A stretch of 64,000 bases of DNA from Hyphomicrobiales bacterium (GTDB taxonomy: Bacteria; Pseudomonadota; Alphaproteobacteria; Rhodospirillales; JACKKN01): NCBI GenBank assembly GCA_024236415.1, contig JACKKN010000001.1, positions 62,001 to 126,000 of the forward strand. The letters run 5' to 3'. How positions within the stretch are numbered: position 1 is the stretch's first letter; each line of letters opens with the position of its first letter. The notes under the pieces are model-generated. The model was not told the origin of the DNA. It worked only from the letters and a program-made list of their open reading frames with translations, and did no database searches. Below are positions 1 to 9,400 of the stretch, one piece after another. Made by a program: the position numbers and the translations under genes.

Positions 1-147
1 GGCGGTCTTGACGGCCTCGATCAGGTCGGCGCGGCTGATGGGCTCGTCGGTCAGGTTCAGGGTGACGTCGAACAATTCCATCATGCGCGTCTCGATGGCG
101 TCCGGCAGCTTCCGCGTGACCACGACCTTTGGCTTCTTTTGCGGCAT
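1..147 (-). CDS. 2-hydroxyacid dehydrogenase (glyoxylate/hydroxypyruvate reductase type), N-terminal fragment
   Basis: Only the first 49 codons are inside the window; the rest lies beyond position 1. The ATG at 145-147 follows a strong GGAGGAGA ribosome-binding site. The protein opens MPQKKPKVVVTRKLPDAIE and continues into a stretch ending SRADLIEAVKTA, which resembles the start of the substrate-binding domain of D-isomer-specific 2-hydroxyacid dehydrogenases of the GyaR group, NAD(P)H-dependent cytosolic enzymes that reduce glyoxylate or hydroxypyruvate. No catalytic residue is in the visible part, so the subfamily rests on N-terminal resemblance only. It is divergent from the SH3-domain gene at 338. 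Confidence 0.75.
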   Translation of the reverse strand, partial: MPQKKPKVVVTRKLPDAIETRMMELFDVTLNLTDEPISRADLIEAVKTA

Positions 148-277
148 CTGATCTCCTCCGTACCCCTGTTTTCCCACAGGACATACCGACCCGGGCGGGG
201 CTTGTCCAGCGCCCATTGCCCGATGCCCCCCTTTTCGGCCGGAGGGCCGGAACGTGGGCACGCGCATGCGCGGCGCC

Positions 278-308
278 TTGACCGGCGAAGGCCATGGGCA
301 CCTATAAT
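278..308 (+). promoter_or_regulatory. sigma70-like promoter for the SH3-domain gene
   Basis: A perfect TATAAT at 303-308 is preceded by TTGACC at 278-283. The 19-base spacer is longer than ideal. The start codon of the downstream gene is 29 bases after the -10 box. Confidence 0.5.
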
Positions 309-337
309 ACGATACCGATTCGGGAGCCCTCGCATCC

Positions 338-877
338 ATGACAAATGCCATTGCGCGCCGTGTTGCCGCCCCGCTGACGGCCCTGGCCCTGGGCCTGTGC
401 GCCGCCGGCCCGGCGGCCCTGGCGCCGCTGGACGGGGCCCGCGCGGCGCCGCCGGGCACCGGCCTGCCCCTGCCCCGGTTCGTGTCCCTGCGCGCCGGCG
501 AGGTGAACATGCGCGCCGGACCCGGGGTGCAGTACCCGGTCGAGTGGGTGTACCGGCGCCAGAACCTGCCGCTGGAGGTGTTCGCCGAATACCGCGCCTG
601 GCGCCGGGTGCGCGACTGGCGCGGGGCCGAGGGCTGGATCCACCAGGGCATGCTGTCCAGCCGCCGCACGGCCATCGTCGCCGGCGACACGGGCACCCTG
701 CGCGCGGCGCCCTCGAACGGGGCCGAGCCGGTGGCCCGGGCCGAGCCGGGGGTGGTGGCGCAGCTGCTGGAATGCCCCGGCGGCAGCGACTGGTGCCAGG
801 TGGAGGTGGCCGGGCACCGCGGCTGGACCCGCCGCGAAGCCCTGTGGGGCGTCTACCCGCGCGAGGTGGTCAAGTAG
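338..877 (+). CDS. Exported SH3-domain protein
   Basis: 179 residues. Residues 1-36 look like a Sec signal peptide (basic start, Ala/Leu core, then GARA). Two bacterial SH3-like repeats follow: the first (about 48-110) carries the typical VNMRAGPGVQYPVEWV motif and the GWIHQGML edge strand; the second (about 112-172) carries GTLRAAPS and RGWTRREALWGVYP. Such domains usually bind cell-wall or protein ligands in the periplasm, and the exact ligand cannot be read here. The gene has its own promoter just upstream and is divergent from the 2-hydroxyacid dehydrogenase, an arrangement I believe is common in Rhodospirillales. Confidence 0.85.
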   Translation: MTNAIARRVAAPLTALALGLCAAGPAALAPLDGARAAPPGTGLPLPRFVSLRAGEVNMRAGPGVQYPVEWVYRRQNLPLEVFAEYRAWRRVRDWRGAEGWIHQGMLSSRRTAIVAGDTGTLRAAPSNGAEPVARAEPGVVAQLLECPGGSDWCQVEVAGHRGWTRREALWGVYPREVVK

Positions 878-899
878 GCCGCCCCCGGCCAGCCGTATT

Positions 900-1490
900 T
901 CAGTCGGCCAGGTCCGCCGCCAGGGCGGCGCGGGTGGCCTCGGGCAGGATCGCCATGTGGCCGTAGTTGCTGTGGCCGATGGCCAGGATCACCTCGGTGC
1001 CGGGCTGGGCGAAGCTGGCCGCCTGTTCGCGGGTGAACGGGAAGTGCAGGAAGTGCACCGACGAGGTCTTGCCCTCGGCCGAGGTGCGGTCCACGTCGGC
1101 CTCGGGCACCGCCGGCACCGTCTCGCCGGCGAAGCGCAGCGAGATGGTGTCCTCGACCCCGCCCAGGCCGCGCAGCACGCGGTCGCGGCGGTCGGCGTCG
1201 TCGATCTCGAACATCATGGTCGCCACCAGCTCGTCGCCCTGGGGGATCAGCGGGTTGTAGGCGCGCAGCTCGTCCTCGATCTGCTCCTCGCCGCCGCGCT
1301 CGATGTACAGCATCTCGTGGACCTGGTGCCACATGGTGTCGTAGTTCTCAAAATAGAACGTGGCGTCGGGGCCCACCGACACGCGGCGGTCCTTCTTCAT
1401 CTCCGTGACCTTGCGGCGCCGCTCCTTGCGCTCGGTGCCGTAGGCGTCCATGGGGATGATGTCGTCGCGGGTGATCTCGCGCTTGCTCAT
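900..1490 (-). CDS. DUF3501 family protein
   Basis: 196 residues, starting MSKREITRDDIIPMDAYG at the ATG at 1488-1490. It has the DUF3501 features: the start 'ITRDDIIPMDAY', then a highly charged stretch, YENYD-like and IERGGEEQIEDEL segments, and a C-terminal GHSNYGHMAIL. Its biochemical role is not established. It is the last gene of a minus-strand run irr, rubrerythrin, Fe-S protein, DUF3501, which recurs in alphaproteobacteria and points to a role in peroxide or iron stress together with the rubrerythrin. It lies 44 bases after the Fe-S gene. The reading frame stays open upstream through that gene, but the start given matches the family. Confidence 0.85.
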   Translation of the reverse strand: MSKREITRDDIIPMDAYGTERKERRRKVTEMKKDRRVSVGPDATFYFENYDTMWHQVHEMLYIERGGEEQIEDELRAYNPLIPQGDELVATMMFEIDDADRRDRVLRGLGGVEDTISLRFAGETVPAVPEADVDRTSAEGKTSSVHFLHFPFTREQAASFAQPGTEVILAIGHSNYGHMAILPEATRAALAADLAD

Positions 1491-1534
1491 GGGTCTGTCG
1501 ATCCTCTGTTCCTCTGTGCGCCCGGCGGCCGGCC

Positions 1535-2884
1535 CTACAGGCCGTAGGCCCGGGCCAGGAGCTGCACCGGGTGCTGCGCCTGCTTGACCTTGGCCGCCGC
1601 CGCCTTGCCGGCGTCGTCCAGCATCTCCATGCCCTGGATGATGTGGTCGCGCGCCAGCGGGCATTCCGAGACCACGTAGGCGGGCTCGTTCTTGGCCGCC
1701 TGGCGGAACACCGGCTTGCCGACCTTGATGCCGACCTCGAAGAAGTCCTTGGTCACGCCCAGGGACCCGCCGTGGCCCGAGCAGCGCTCGATCACGGCGA
1801 CCTGGGTGTCGGGGATCAGGCGCAGCATCTCGGCCGCCTTCTGGCCCATGTTCTGGGCCCGGGCGTGGCAGGCGATGTGCACCGTGACCGGTCCCTCCAG
1901 GGGGGTCATGCCCTCGGCCAGGCCCTCCTTCTTGGCGATGTCGGCCACGTATTCGCTGATGTCGAAGGTGGCCCCGGCGAGGGCCTTGACGTCGCCGTTG
2001 TCGGGCACGATCAGCGGCCATTCGAACTTCAGCATCAGGGTGCAGGACGGCACCAGCGAGACCACGTCGTAGCCCTGGTCGACCCAGGTCTTCATCTCGG
2101 CGGCGATGCGCGCCGCGTTCTCGGCGACCCGGGCGATGTCGCCGTGCTCCAGTTGCGGCATGCCGCAGCAGGACGGATAGACCACCTTGGCCTCGACCCC
2201 GTTGCGGGCCAGCACGCCCAGGGCGTCCATGCCGATGCCGGGGTTGTTGTAGTTGGCGAAGCAGGTGGCGTAGATCACCGCCTTGCGCCCGGCGGCCGGG
2301 GCCGACGCGTTCACCGCCGGCGGGTTCTCGGCGGCCTGCCTGACCAGGGTCTTGGCGGCGAAGGTGGGCAGCACGGCGTCGCGGTGCACGTCGGCCACCT
2401 TCTCCATCACGCCGCGGGTCATGCCGTTGCCGCAGTCCACGGCCCAGTTGGCCAGCCCCGACATGCCGCAGCCCATGCGGCCGTTGCGGTCGGTCTCGGT
2501 CAACTGGCGCTGCATGAAGCCGACCTTGCCCTGCTTCTTCTCCAGGGCGCGGTAGCGCAGCATCAGGTGCGGGAAGTCCAGGTCGAACTCGTGCGGCGGC
2601 ACGTACGGACACTTGGTCAGGAAGCACATGTCGCACAGGGTGCAGGCGTCGACCACGGGCTTGAAATCGGCGCTGTCGACCGAGTCCAGCTCGCCGCTCT
2701 CGGACTCGTCGATCAGGTCGAACAGGCGCGGGAAGCTGTCGCACAGGTTGAAGCAGCGGCGGCATCCGTGACAGATGTCGAACACCCGCCGCAGCTCGGC
2801 GTCCAGTTTCTCGGCGTCATAGAAATCCGCGTCGCGCCACGGAATCGGGTGGCGGGTCGGTGCTTCGAGGCTTCCTTCGCGCAT
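1535..2884 (-). CDS. (Fe-S)-binding oxidoreductase, GlpC/heterodisulfide-reductase-like
   Basis: 449 residues, cytosolic. Two 4Fe-4S motifs lie near the N-terminus: C38, C41, C44, C48 (CHGCRRCFNLC) and C81, C84, C87, C92 (CTLCDMCFLTKCP). Two cysteine-rich CCG-like regions follow, one around YPSCCGMPQLEHGD and one spanning HIACHARAQNMG to ERCSGHGGSLG; the second is partly degenerate because its expected Cys-Cys pair reads Cys-Ser. Such proteins pass electrons between a donor and a disulfide or quinone. Placed between rubrerythrin and DUF3501, it may be the electron donor for the rubrerythrin, which is inference. No membrane segment or fused flavin domain is visible. Confidence 0.85.
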   Translation of the reverse strand: MREGSLEAPTRHPIPWRDADFYDAEKLDAELRRVFDICHGCRRCFNLCDSFPRLFDLIDESESGELDSVDSADFKPVVDACTLCDMCFLTKCPYVPPHEFDLDFPHLMLRYRALEKKQGKVGFMQRQLTETDRNGRMGCGMSGLANWAVDCGNGMTRGVMEKVADVHRDAVLPTFAAKTLVRQAAENPPAVNASAPAAGRKAVIYATCFANYNNPGIGMDALGVLARNGVEAKVVYPSCCGMPQLEHGDIARVAENAARIAAEMKTWVDQGYDVVSLVPSCTLMLKFEWPLIVPDNGDVKALAGATFDISEYVADIAKKEGLAEGMTPLEGPVTVHIACHARAQNMGQKAAEMLRLIPDTQVAVIERCSGHGGSLGVTKDFFEVGIKVGKPVFRQAAKNEPAYVVSECPLARDHIIQGMEMLDDAGKAAAAKVKQAQHPVQLLARAYGL

Positions 2885-3027
2885 GGCGCAGTCCCCCTTG
2901 TTCTCGGGTCAATGGAATGCGGCGGCGGGACGGGGGGCGCCGTCCGTTTCCGGCGCCGCGCGGCGCAACGGAAACGGGGGGCCCCTACGGCCCCCCATCC
3001 ACCAATTTCGGATCGGCGCGCGGCCGG

Positions 3028-3447
3028 TCAGTCCAGGCTGTCCAGCGCCTTCTGGAAACGGCCGGCGTGGGACTTCTCGGCCTTGGCCAGGGTCTCGAAC
3101 CAGTCGGCGATCTCGTCGAAGCCCTCTTCGCGGGCGGTCTTGGCCATGCCCGGGTACATGTCGGTGTACTCGTGGGTCTCGCCCTCGATGGCCGCCTTCA
3201 GGTTGTCGCCGGTGCCGCCGATGGGCAGGCCCGTGGCCGGGTCGCCGACGGCTTCCAGGAACTCCAGGTGGCCGTGGGCGTGGCCGGTCTCGCCCTCCGC
3301 GGTGGAGCGGAACACGGTGGCGACATCGTTGTAGCCCTCGACGTCGGCCTTCTGGGCGAAGTACAGGTAACGGCGGTTGGCCTGGGATTCGCCGGCAAAG
3401 GCTTCCTTCAGGTTTTCTTCGGTTTTCGAGTTCTTGAGGTCAGCCAT
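3028..3447 (-). CDS. Rubrerythrin (short form without rubredoxin domain)
   Basis: About 139 residues forming the ferritin-like four-helix bundle. Di-iron ligands are visible in EAFAGESQANRRYLYFA (Glu), EGETGHAHGHLEFLE (E..H), EGETHEYTDMYP and AEKSHAGRF. The C-terminal rubredoxin domain of classical rubrerythrin is absent, so an external electron donor is needed. Rubrerythrins reduce hydrogen peroxide in the cytoplasm. Two ATGs lie two codons apart; the second (3445-3447) has AAGGGAG at a good distance, while the first (3451-3453) abuts it, so the second is preferred. The gene lies 190 bases downstream of irr behind an Irr-box-like palindrome, suggesting iron-dependent control. Confidence 0.9.
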   Translation of the reverse strand: MADLKNSKTEENLKEAFAGESQANRRYLYFAQKADVEGYNDVATVFRSTAEGETGHAHGHLEFLEAVGDPATGLPIGGTGDNLKAAIEGETHEYTDMYPGMAKTAREEGFDEIADWFETLAKAEKSHAGRFQKALDSLD

Positions 3448-3586
3448 CTTCATCTCCCTTGCATGGTCTGGGCGGACAACGAATGGAATTCAGGGGGCGG
3501 AAACCGCGGCCCGCCGCCGGGCGGCGGCGCCATCGGATCGCCCTGCTGATTCAAGTATGGAAGGACCCGGAAACCGAGTCAAGGTT

Positions 3587-3606
3587 ATTTTAAAGAATTC
3601 TAAAAT
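3587..3606. promoter_or_regulatory. Irr-box (ICE-like) palindrome upstream of rubrerythrin
   Basis: The sequence ATTTTAAAGAATTCTAAAAT has perfect outer arms (ATTTTA/TAAAAT) and contains the TTCTAAA half-site of the rhizobial iron control element (recalled consensus TTTAGAA-N3-TTCTAAA). The other half-site is imperfect (TTTAAAGAA). It lies in an AT-rich island about 140 bases upstream of the rubrerythrin start and just after irr itself. Binding by Irr is inference. Confidence 0.5.
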
Positions 3607-3637
3607 AGAAGGTAACTATCTGTAACGATTGTAAATA

Positions 3638-4048
3638 CTATGACGCATCCGCCAGGCGGATGATGACGTCCACGCGGGCGATTGAGGTCCCCGCCGGGGC
3701 CTCGGGCAGGGCCGCGACGGACACTTCCTCGCCGGGAATGTCGGCCAGCTGGCCCGACGTCTCGAAATAGAAATGGTGGTGGTCGTCGGTGTTGGTGTCG
3801 AAGTAGGAACGCGACGCGTCGACCACGATTTCGCGCAGCAGGCCGGCGTCGGTGAACTGGTGCAGGGTGTTGTAGACGGTGGCCAGGGACACCCGGATGC
3901 CCGAGCGCAGGGCCTCGCCGTGCAGGAACTCGGCGGTGACGTGACGGTCGGTGCCGTCGAACAGCAGCTTGGCCAGGGCCAGGCGCTGGCGCGTCGGGCG
4001 CAGCCCGCAGTCGCGCAGGCGTTGGACGATTTGGCTGTACGGTCTCAC
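3638..4048 (-). CDS. irr: Irr-type Fur family transcriptional regulator
   Basis: 136 residues, starting at a GTG (4046-4048). The N-terminal winged helix carries CGLRPTRQRLALAKLLF and SLATVYNTLHQFTDAGLL. The dimerisation half has the three-histidine run DDHHHFYFE (H90-H92), the mark of Irr as opposed to Fur. In alphaproteobacteria Irr responds to iron status, by haem-dependent degradation in Bradyrhizobium, and acts as a global iron regulator. No heme regulatory motif (Cys-Pro) is visible near the N-terminus, so degradation by that route is not supported. It sits at the head of the rubrerythrin/Fe-S/DUF3501 run. A second Fur paralogue is at 22981. Confidence 0.9.
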   Translation of the reverse strand: MRPYSQIVQRLRDCGLRPTRQRLALAKLLFDGTDRHVTAEFLHGEALRSGIRVSLATVYNTLHQFTDAGLLREIVVDASRSYFDTNTDDHHHFYFETSGQLADIPGEEVSVAALPEAPAGTSIARVDVIIRLADAS

Positions 4049-4079
4049 TTCCAGAACTCCCCGCCCAGTCTCGGTGGCC

Positions 4080-4118
4080 GGTCCCGGTGGTCGGTCCCGT
4101 TGGTCGGTCCCGGTGGTC
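4080..4118. repeat. Three tandem 13-bp repeats upstream of irr
   Basis: Units GGTCCCGGTGGTC at 4080-4092, 4093-4105 (one mismatch) and 4106-4118, with a degenerate partial copy at 4073-4079. They end about 32 bases from the irr start codon and could be untranslated leader. No function is evident. Confidence 0.8.
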
Positions 4119-4201
4119 GCGGAAACGGACTATGGAATCATTTTAAACGAGATTTTCCAAGTTCGAAACGTTAAATCCCGTCCCGCCCCACGGAATCTTC
4201 G

Positions 4202-4222
4202 CCGCACCCCATGTGGGGTCGG
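4202..4222. other. Hairpin after the nitronate-monooxygenase-like gene
   Basis: CCG-ACCCCA-TG-TGGGGT-CGG forms a tight stem just after the stop codon at 4235-4237. No T-tract follows on the minus strand, so termination is only a possibility. Confidence 0.35.
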
Positions 4223-4234
4223 CGGCGGCGACCG

Positions 4235-5632
<1,398 letters not shown>

Positions 5633-5754
5633 AGGGTTCCTCCCTTCTACTGCATCGCGGAACCCGCCGTCACGGGTGAGGGTTCCGCGCCTGGTTCGCC
5701 CCCGAAACTGCCCCCTGCCATTAAACCACATGGCGCCGGGCGGGGCGAATGAAA

Positions 5755-5780
5755 GGCCGGGCCGCCACGGCGGCCCGGCC
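5755..5780 (-). terminator. Intrinsic terminator of pnp
   Basis: A perfect inverted repeat (GGCCGGGCCGCC / GGCGGCCCGGCC, two central bases) directly follows the pnp stop codon. On the minus strand it is followed by TTTCATT, a short T-rich tail. Confidence 0.75.
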
Positions 5781-5785
5781 CTATC

Positions 5786-7933
5786 CTAGCGGGCCGCGTT
5801 CTTCTTGGCGAACTGGTCCGAGATGTCCTCGCCGGTCTCCTGGTCCACCACCTTCATGGACAGCTTGACCTTGCCGCGGTCGTCGATGCCGATCAGCTTG
5901 ACCTTGACCATGTCGCCGACGTTGACCACGTCGGTGGTCTTGCCGACCCGCTCGGCGGCCAGCTCGCTGATGTGCACCAGGCCGTCCTTGGCGCCCATGA
6001 AGTTGACGAAGGCGCCGAAGTCCACGGTCTTGACCACCTTGCCGTTGTAGATCTCGCCCACCTCGGGCTCGGCGGTGATGCCGCGGATCCACTCGATGGC
6101 CGCCTGGGCGGCCTTCTCGTCCACGGCCGCGACCTTGACCGTGCCGTCGTCCTCCAGGTCGATCTTGGCCCCCGTGACCTCGCAGATCTCGCGGATCACC
6201 TTGCCGCCGGGGCCGATGACTTCGCGGATCTTGTCCTTGTTGATGTGGATCACTGTGATGCGCGGAGCGTTGGTGCTGACGTCGGACCGCGAGGCGTCGA
6301 TGGCCTTGGCCATCTCGCCCAGGATGTGCAGGCGGCCGTCGCGGGCCTGGGCCAGGGCATCCTTCATGATCGCCTCGGTGATCGAGGTGATCTTGATGTC
6401 CATCTGCAGCGAGGTCACGCCGTCCTCGGTGCCGGCCACCTTGAAGTCCATGTCGCCCAGGTGGTCCTCGTCACCCAGGATGTCGGACAGCACGGCGACC
6501 CCGGCCTCCTCCTTGATCAGGCCCATGGCGATGCCGGCCACGGGCTTGGCCAGGGGCACGCCGGCGTCCATCAGGGCCAGCGAGGTGCCGCACACGGTGG
6601 CCATGGACGACGAGCCGTTGGACTCGGTGACCTCGGACACAACGCGCACGGTGTAGGGGAAGTCCTCCTTGCCCGGCATCAGCGGATGCACGGCGCGCCA
6701 GGCCAGCTTGCCGTGGCCGATCTCGCGCCGGCCGGTGAAGCCGAAGCGGCCGGCCTCGCCCACCGAGAAGGGCGGGAAGTTGTAGTGCAGCATGAAGTGC
6801 TCGAAGTACTCGCCGGCCAGGGCGTCGACCCGCTGCTCGTCCTGCCCGGTACCCAGGGTGGTGACTACCAGGGCCTGGGTCTCGCCGCGGGTGAACAGCG
6901 CGCTGCCGTGGGCCCGGGGCAGGACCCCGACCTCGACCGCGATCGGCCGCACGGTGCGGGTGTCGCGGCCGTCGATGCGCATGCCCGTCTCCAGGATGCC
7001 GTTGCGCACGATGTGCTTCTCCAGCGACTTGAAGGCGTCGCCCAGCACGTCGTCCACCAGGCCCTGGTCCAGCGCCGCGTCGGCGCGCAGCTCGGCCGAC
7101 GCCTGGTCCTTGGCCGCGGCGACCTTGTTCTGGCGCTCCATCTTGTCGGATTCGCGGTACGCGGCGCGCAGGGCCTCCTCGGCCGCGGCGGCGACCCGCT
7201 CGGCCACCACCTGCTTGCCCTCGGGCTCGGCCGGCAGCTCGCGCGGCTCCTTGGCGCAGGCCTCGGCCAGGTCGATGATGGCGTCGATCACCGCCTGGAA
7301 GGCCTTGTGGCCGAAGGCGACGGCGCCCAGCATCTGCTCCTCGGACAGCTCCTTGGCCTCGGACTCGACCATCAGCACCCCTTCCTGGGTGCCGGCGACG
7401 ACCAGGTCCAGGTCGCTGGACGGCAGCTCGTCGATGCGCGGGTTCAGCACGTACTCGCCGTCGATGTAGCCCACCCGGCAGCCGCCGATGGGGCCCAGGA
7501 ACGGCAGGCCCGAAATGGTCAGGGCGGCCGAAGTGCCGACCATGGCGACGATGTCGGGGTCGTTTTCCAGGTCATGGGACAGGACCGTGCAGATGACCTG
7601 GGTCTCGCACTTGAAGCCCTTGGCGAACAGCGGCCGGATCGGCCGGTCGATCAGGCGCGAGGTCAGGGTCTCCTTGTCGCTGGGACGGCCTTCGCGCTTC
7701 AGGAACCCGCCGGGGATCTTGCCGGCGGCATAGGTCTTTTCCTGGTAATGGACGGACAGGGGGAAGAAATCCAGCCCCGGGCGCGGCGACTTCTCGCCGA
7801 CCACCGTGCACAGCACCTTGGTGTCGCCGTAGGTCGCCATCACGGCGCCGTCGGCCTGGCGGGCGATCTTGCCGGTCTCCAGGACCAGGGTGCGTCCGCC
7901 CCATTCGATTTCTTTCCGGAATTCTTTGAACAT
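5786..7933 (-). CDS. pnp: Polyribonucleotide nucleotidyltransferase (PNPase)
   Basis: 715 residues, full length. It contains two RNase PH domains (about 10-230 and 310-540) separated by an alpha-helical linker, then KH (ITVIHINKDKIREVIGPGG, about 555-615) and S1 (GEIYNGKVVKTVDFGAFVNF, about 625-695). The active-site regions FTRGETQALV and the phosphate/Mg stretch SDILGDEDHLGDMDFK are intact. PNPase degrades RNA 3' to 5' with phosphate and also polymerises NDPs. It follows rpsO, the classical bacterial order; a 236-base leader containing a hairpin separates them, where autoregulation in other bacteria acts. Translation ends at a TAG followed at once by a terminator. Confidence 0.98.
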   Translation of the reverse strand: MFKEFRKEIEWGGRTLVLETGKIARQADGAVMATYGDTKVLCTVVGEKSPRPGLDFFPLSVHYQEKTYAAGKIPGGFLKREGRPSDKETLTSRLIDRPIRPLFAKGFKCETQVICTVLSHDLENDPDIVAMVGTSAALTISGLPFLGPIGGCRVGYIDGEYVLNPRIDELPSSDLDLVVAGTQEGVLMVESEAKELSEEQMLGAVAFGHKAFQAVIDAIIDLAEACAKEPRELPAEPEGKQVVAERVAAAAEEALRAAYRESDKMERQNKVAAAKDQASAELRADAALDQGLVDDVLGDAFKSLEKHIVRNGILETGMRIDGRDTRTVRPIAVEVGVLPRAHGSALFTRGETQALVVTTLGTGQDEQRVDALAGEYFEHFMLHYNFPPFSVGEAGRFGFTGRREIGHGKLAWRAVHPLMPGKEDFPYTVRVVSEVTESNGSSSMATVCGTSLALMDAGVPLAKPVAGIAMGLIKEEAGVAVLSDILGDEDHLGDMDFKVAGTEDGVTSLQMDIKITSITEAIMKDALAQARDGRLHILGEMAKAIDASRSDVSTNAPRITVIHINKDKIREVIGPGGKVIREICEVTGAKIDLEDDGTVKVAAVDEKAAQAAIEWIRGITAEPEVGEIYNGKVVKTVDFGAFVNFMGAKDGLVHISELAAERVGKTTDVVNVGDMVKVKLIGIDDRGKVKLSMKVVDQETGEDISDQFAKKNAAR

Positions 7934-8096
7934 TCGTCTATCTCTCTCTCAATCCAACAGACAGGGGCCGGGGAAGCAGGCTTGGTCCTGGGTCCCGCCG
8001 GCCACGGACGGTCCCGCGCGCAACAGGCGCGCCATTTCAGTCCTTGCGAACCGTCTCCGATCGCCCGTGCGGACGCCACGGGGCACAGGCGCGCGG

Positions 8097-8121
8097 CCGG
8101 ATCCCGGAGAACCGGGACCGG
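8097..8121. other. Hairpin in the rpsO-pnp intergenic region
   Basis: CCGG-ATCCCGG-AGAA-CCGGGA-CCGG forms a stem of about ten pairs with one bulge and a four-base loop, between rpsO and pnp. In E. coli the equivalent leader is an RNase III site for pnp autoregulation; a similar role here is inference. Confidence 0.4.
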
Positions 8122-8169
8122 ACCGAAGCGACCTTGCCGGTGCGGGTCATCGCGCGGGGCCGTGTCGGC

Positions 8170-8439
8170 CTATCGACGCAGGCCGAGGCGTTTCACCAGA
8201 TCTTCGTACCGCTTGGATTCCTTGTTCTTCAGGTAATCCAGCAAGCGGCGGCGTTGACCCACCATCATCAGCAGGCCGCGACGCGAGTGAAAATCCTTCT
8301 TGTGGGTCTTCAGGTGGTCGGTCAGGTTGCGGATCCGTTCCGTCAGGATGGCGACCTGCACCTCGGGCGATCCGGTGTCCCCCTCCTTGAGGGCGAACTC
8401 CTTCACGAGCTCCGTCTTGCGCTCAATGGTAATCGACAT
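8170..8439 (-). CDS. rpsO: 30S ribosomal protein S15
   Basis: 89 residues, the family length. It starts at MSITIERKTELVKEF, where GGAG lies six bases upstream; an in-frame start four codons earlier has no better support. The 16S-rRNA-binding signature is visible as GDTGSPEVQVAILTERI, LTDHLKTHKKDFHSRRGLL and LLDYLKNKESKRYEDL. S15 binds the 16S rRNA central domain early in 30S assembly. It lies 34 bases after truB and precedes pnp. Confidence 0.98.
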   Translation of the reverse strand: MSITIERKTELVKEFALKEGDTGSPEVQVAILTERIRNLTDHLKTHKKDFHSRRGLLMMVGQRRRLLDYLKNKESKRYEDLVKRLGLRR

Positions 8440-8473
8440 CGTCTGCTCCACATCGTGTGTTCAAGGGTTTCGT

Positions 8474-9400
8474 TCACATGTTCAGCACGCGCAACGGCCG
8501 GATCTCTCCGCCGCTGATGCGCGCCAACGCCACCAGCTTTCCCTCCGACATGGCGCAAACCGTGTCGCCCTGGCCGACCTCCTTGAAGGGGGACCGTGCC
8601 GCGACGGGCAGGACCGGAATCGGCTGTCCGTGCTGGAGACGACGGGCTTCGGCTTCCGTCAGGGCCAGCGCCGGGATGTCGTCCAGCGCGGTCTCGACGG
8701 GAAGCAGGAAGTCCGCGAGGCGCGCACTATGCCCCACGTCTACCAATTTATCCAGGGAAATCGCGGTGTCCTGGGAAAATGGCCCGACCGCGATCCGGCG
8801 CAGCATGGCGATGTGCCCGCAGGTGCCCAGGGCCAGGGCCAGGTCGCGCGCCAGGGCGCGCATGTAGGCGCCCTTGCCGCTGACCACCTGGAACAGGGCG
8901 TGGTCGGCGTCGGGCATGTCCAGCAGGGTGAAATCGTGGATCACGATGCGCCGCGGCGCCAGGTCCACGGGCTTGTCGGCACGGGCCAGCTTGTAGGCCC
9001 GTTGGCCGTCGACCTTGACCGCCGAGTAGGCCGGCGGCACCTGCACGATCTCGCCGATGAAGTCGGCCAGGCGGGCGCGCACCTCGGCCGCGCCGGGGCG
9101 CACCGGGCTGGTCTCGGTGACCTCGCCCTCGGCGTCGTCGGTGCTGCGCGCCTCGCCCCAGCGGATGGTGAAGTGATAGACCTTGGTGCCGTCCATGACG
9201 TAGGCCACGGTCTTGGTGGCCTCGCCCAGGGCCACCGGCAGCACCCCGGTGGCCAGCGGGTCCAGCGTGCCGCCGTGGCCCACCTTGGCCGCCCCGGTGG
9301 CCCGGCGCACGGCGCCGACCACGGCGTTGGACGACATGCCGGCGGGCTTGTCGACGATCAGCCAGCCGTGGATGGGCCGCCCCTTGCGCCTACGCCCCAT
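8474..9400 (-). CDS. truB: tRNA pseudouridine(55) synthase
   Basis: 308 residues. The catalytic motif GHGGTLDPLATGVLP includes the nucleophilic Asp (about 47). Other family stretches are GWLIVDKPAGMSSN at the start, PPAYSAVKVDGQRAYKLAR, and SGKGAYMRALARDLALAL. It makes pseudouridine 55 in the T loop of tRNAs. A short C-terminal PUA-like region is present (about 240-308). The start overlaps the end of rbfA by 11 bases, so translation is probably coupled. Confidence 0.97.
   Translation of the reverse strand: MGRRRKGRPIHGWLIVDKPAGMSSNAVVGAVRRATGAAKVGHGGTLDPLATGVLPVALGEATKTVAYVMDGTKVYHFTIRWGEARSTDDAEGEVTETSPVRPGAAEVRARLADFIGEIVQVPPAYSAVKVDGQRAYKLARADKPVDLAPRRIVIHDFTLLDMPDADHALFQVVSGKGAYMRALARDLALALGTCGHIAMLRRIAVGPFSQDTAISLDKLVDVGHSARLADFLLPVETALDDIPALALTEAEARRLQHGQPIPVLPVAARSPFKEVGQGDTVCAMSEGKLVALARISGGEIRPLRVLNM

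Noticed and set aside
3377..3625. Plus-strand frame across the rubrerythrin start and the irr-rubrerythrin gap
   Set aside because: No ribosome-binding site, and it overlaps the control region and the rubrerythrin coding sequence.
4120..4180. AT-rich stretch with ATTTTAAAC near the irr upstream region as another Irr box
   Set aside because: No TTCTAAA half-site and no symmetry; it does not fit the ICE pattern.
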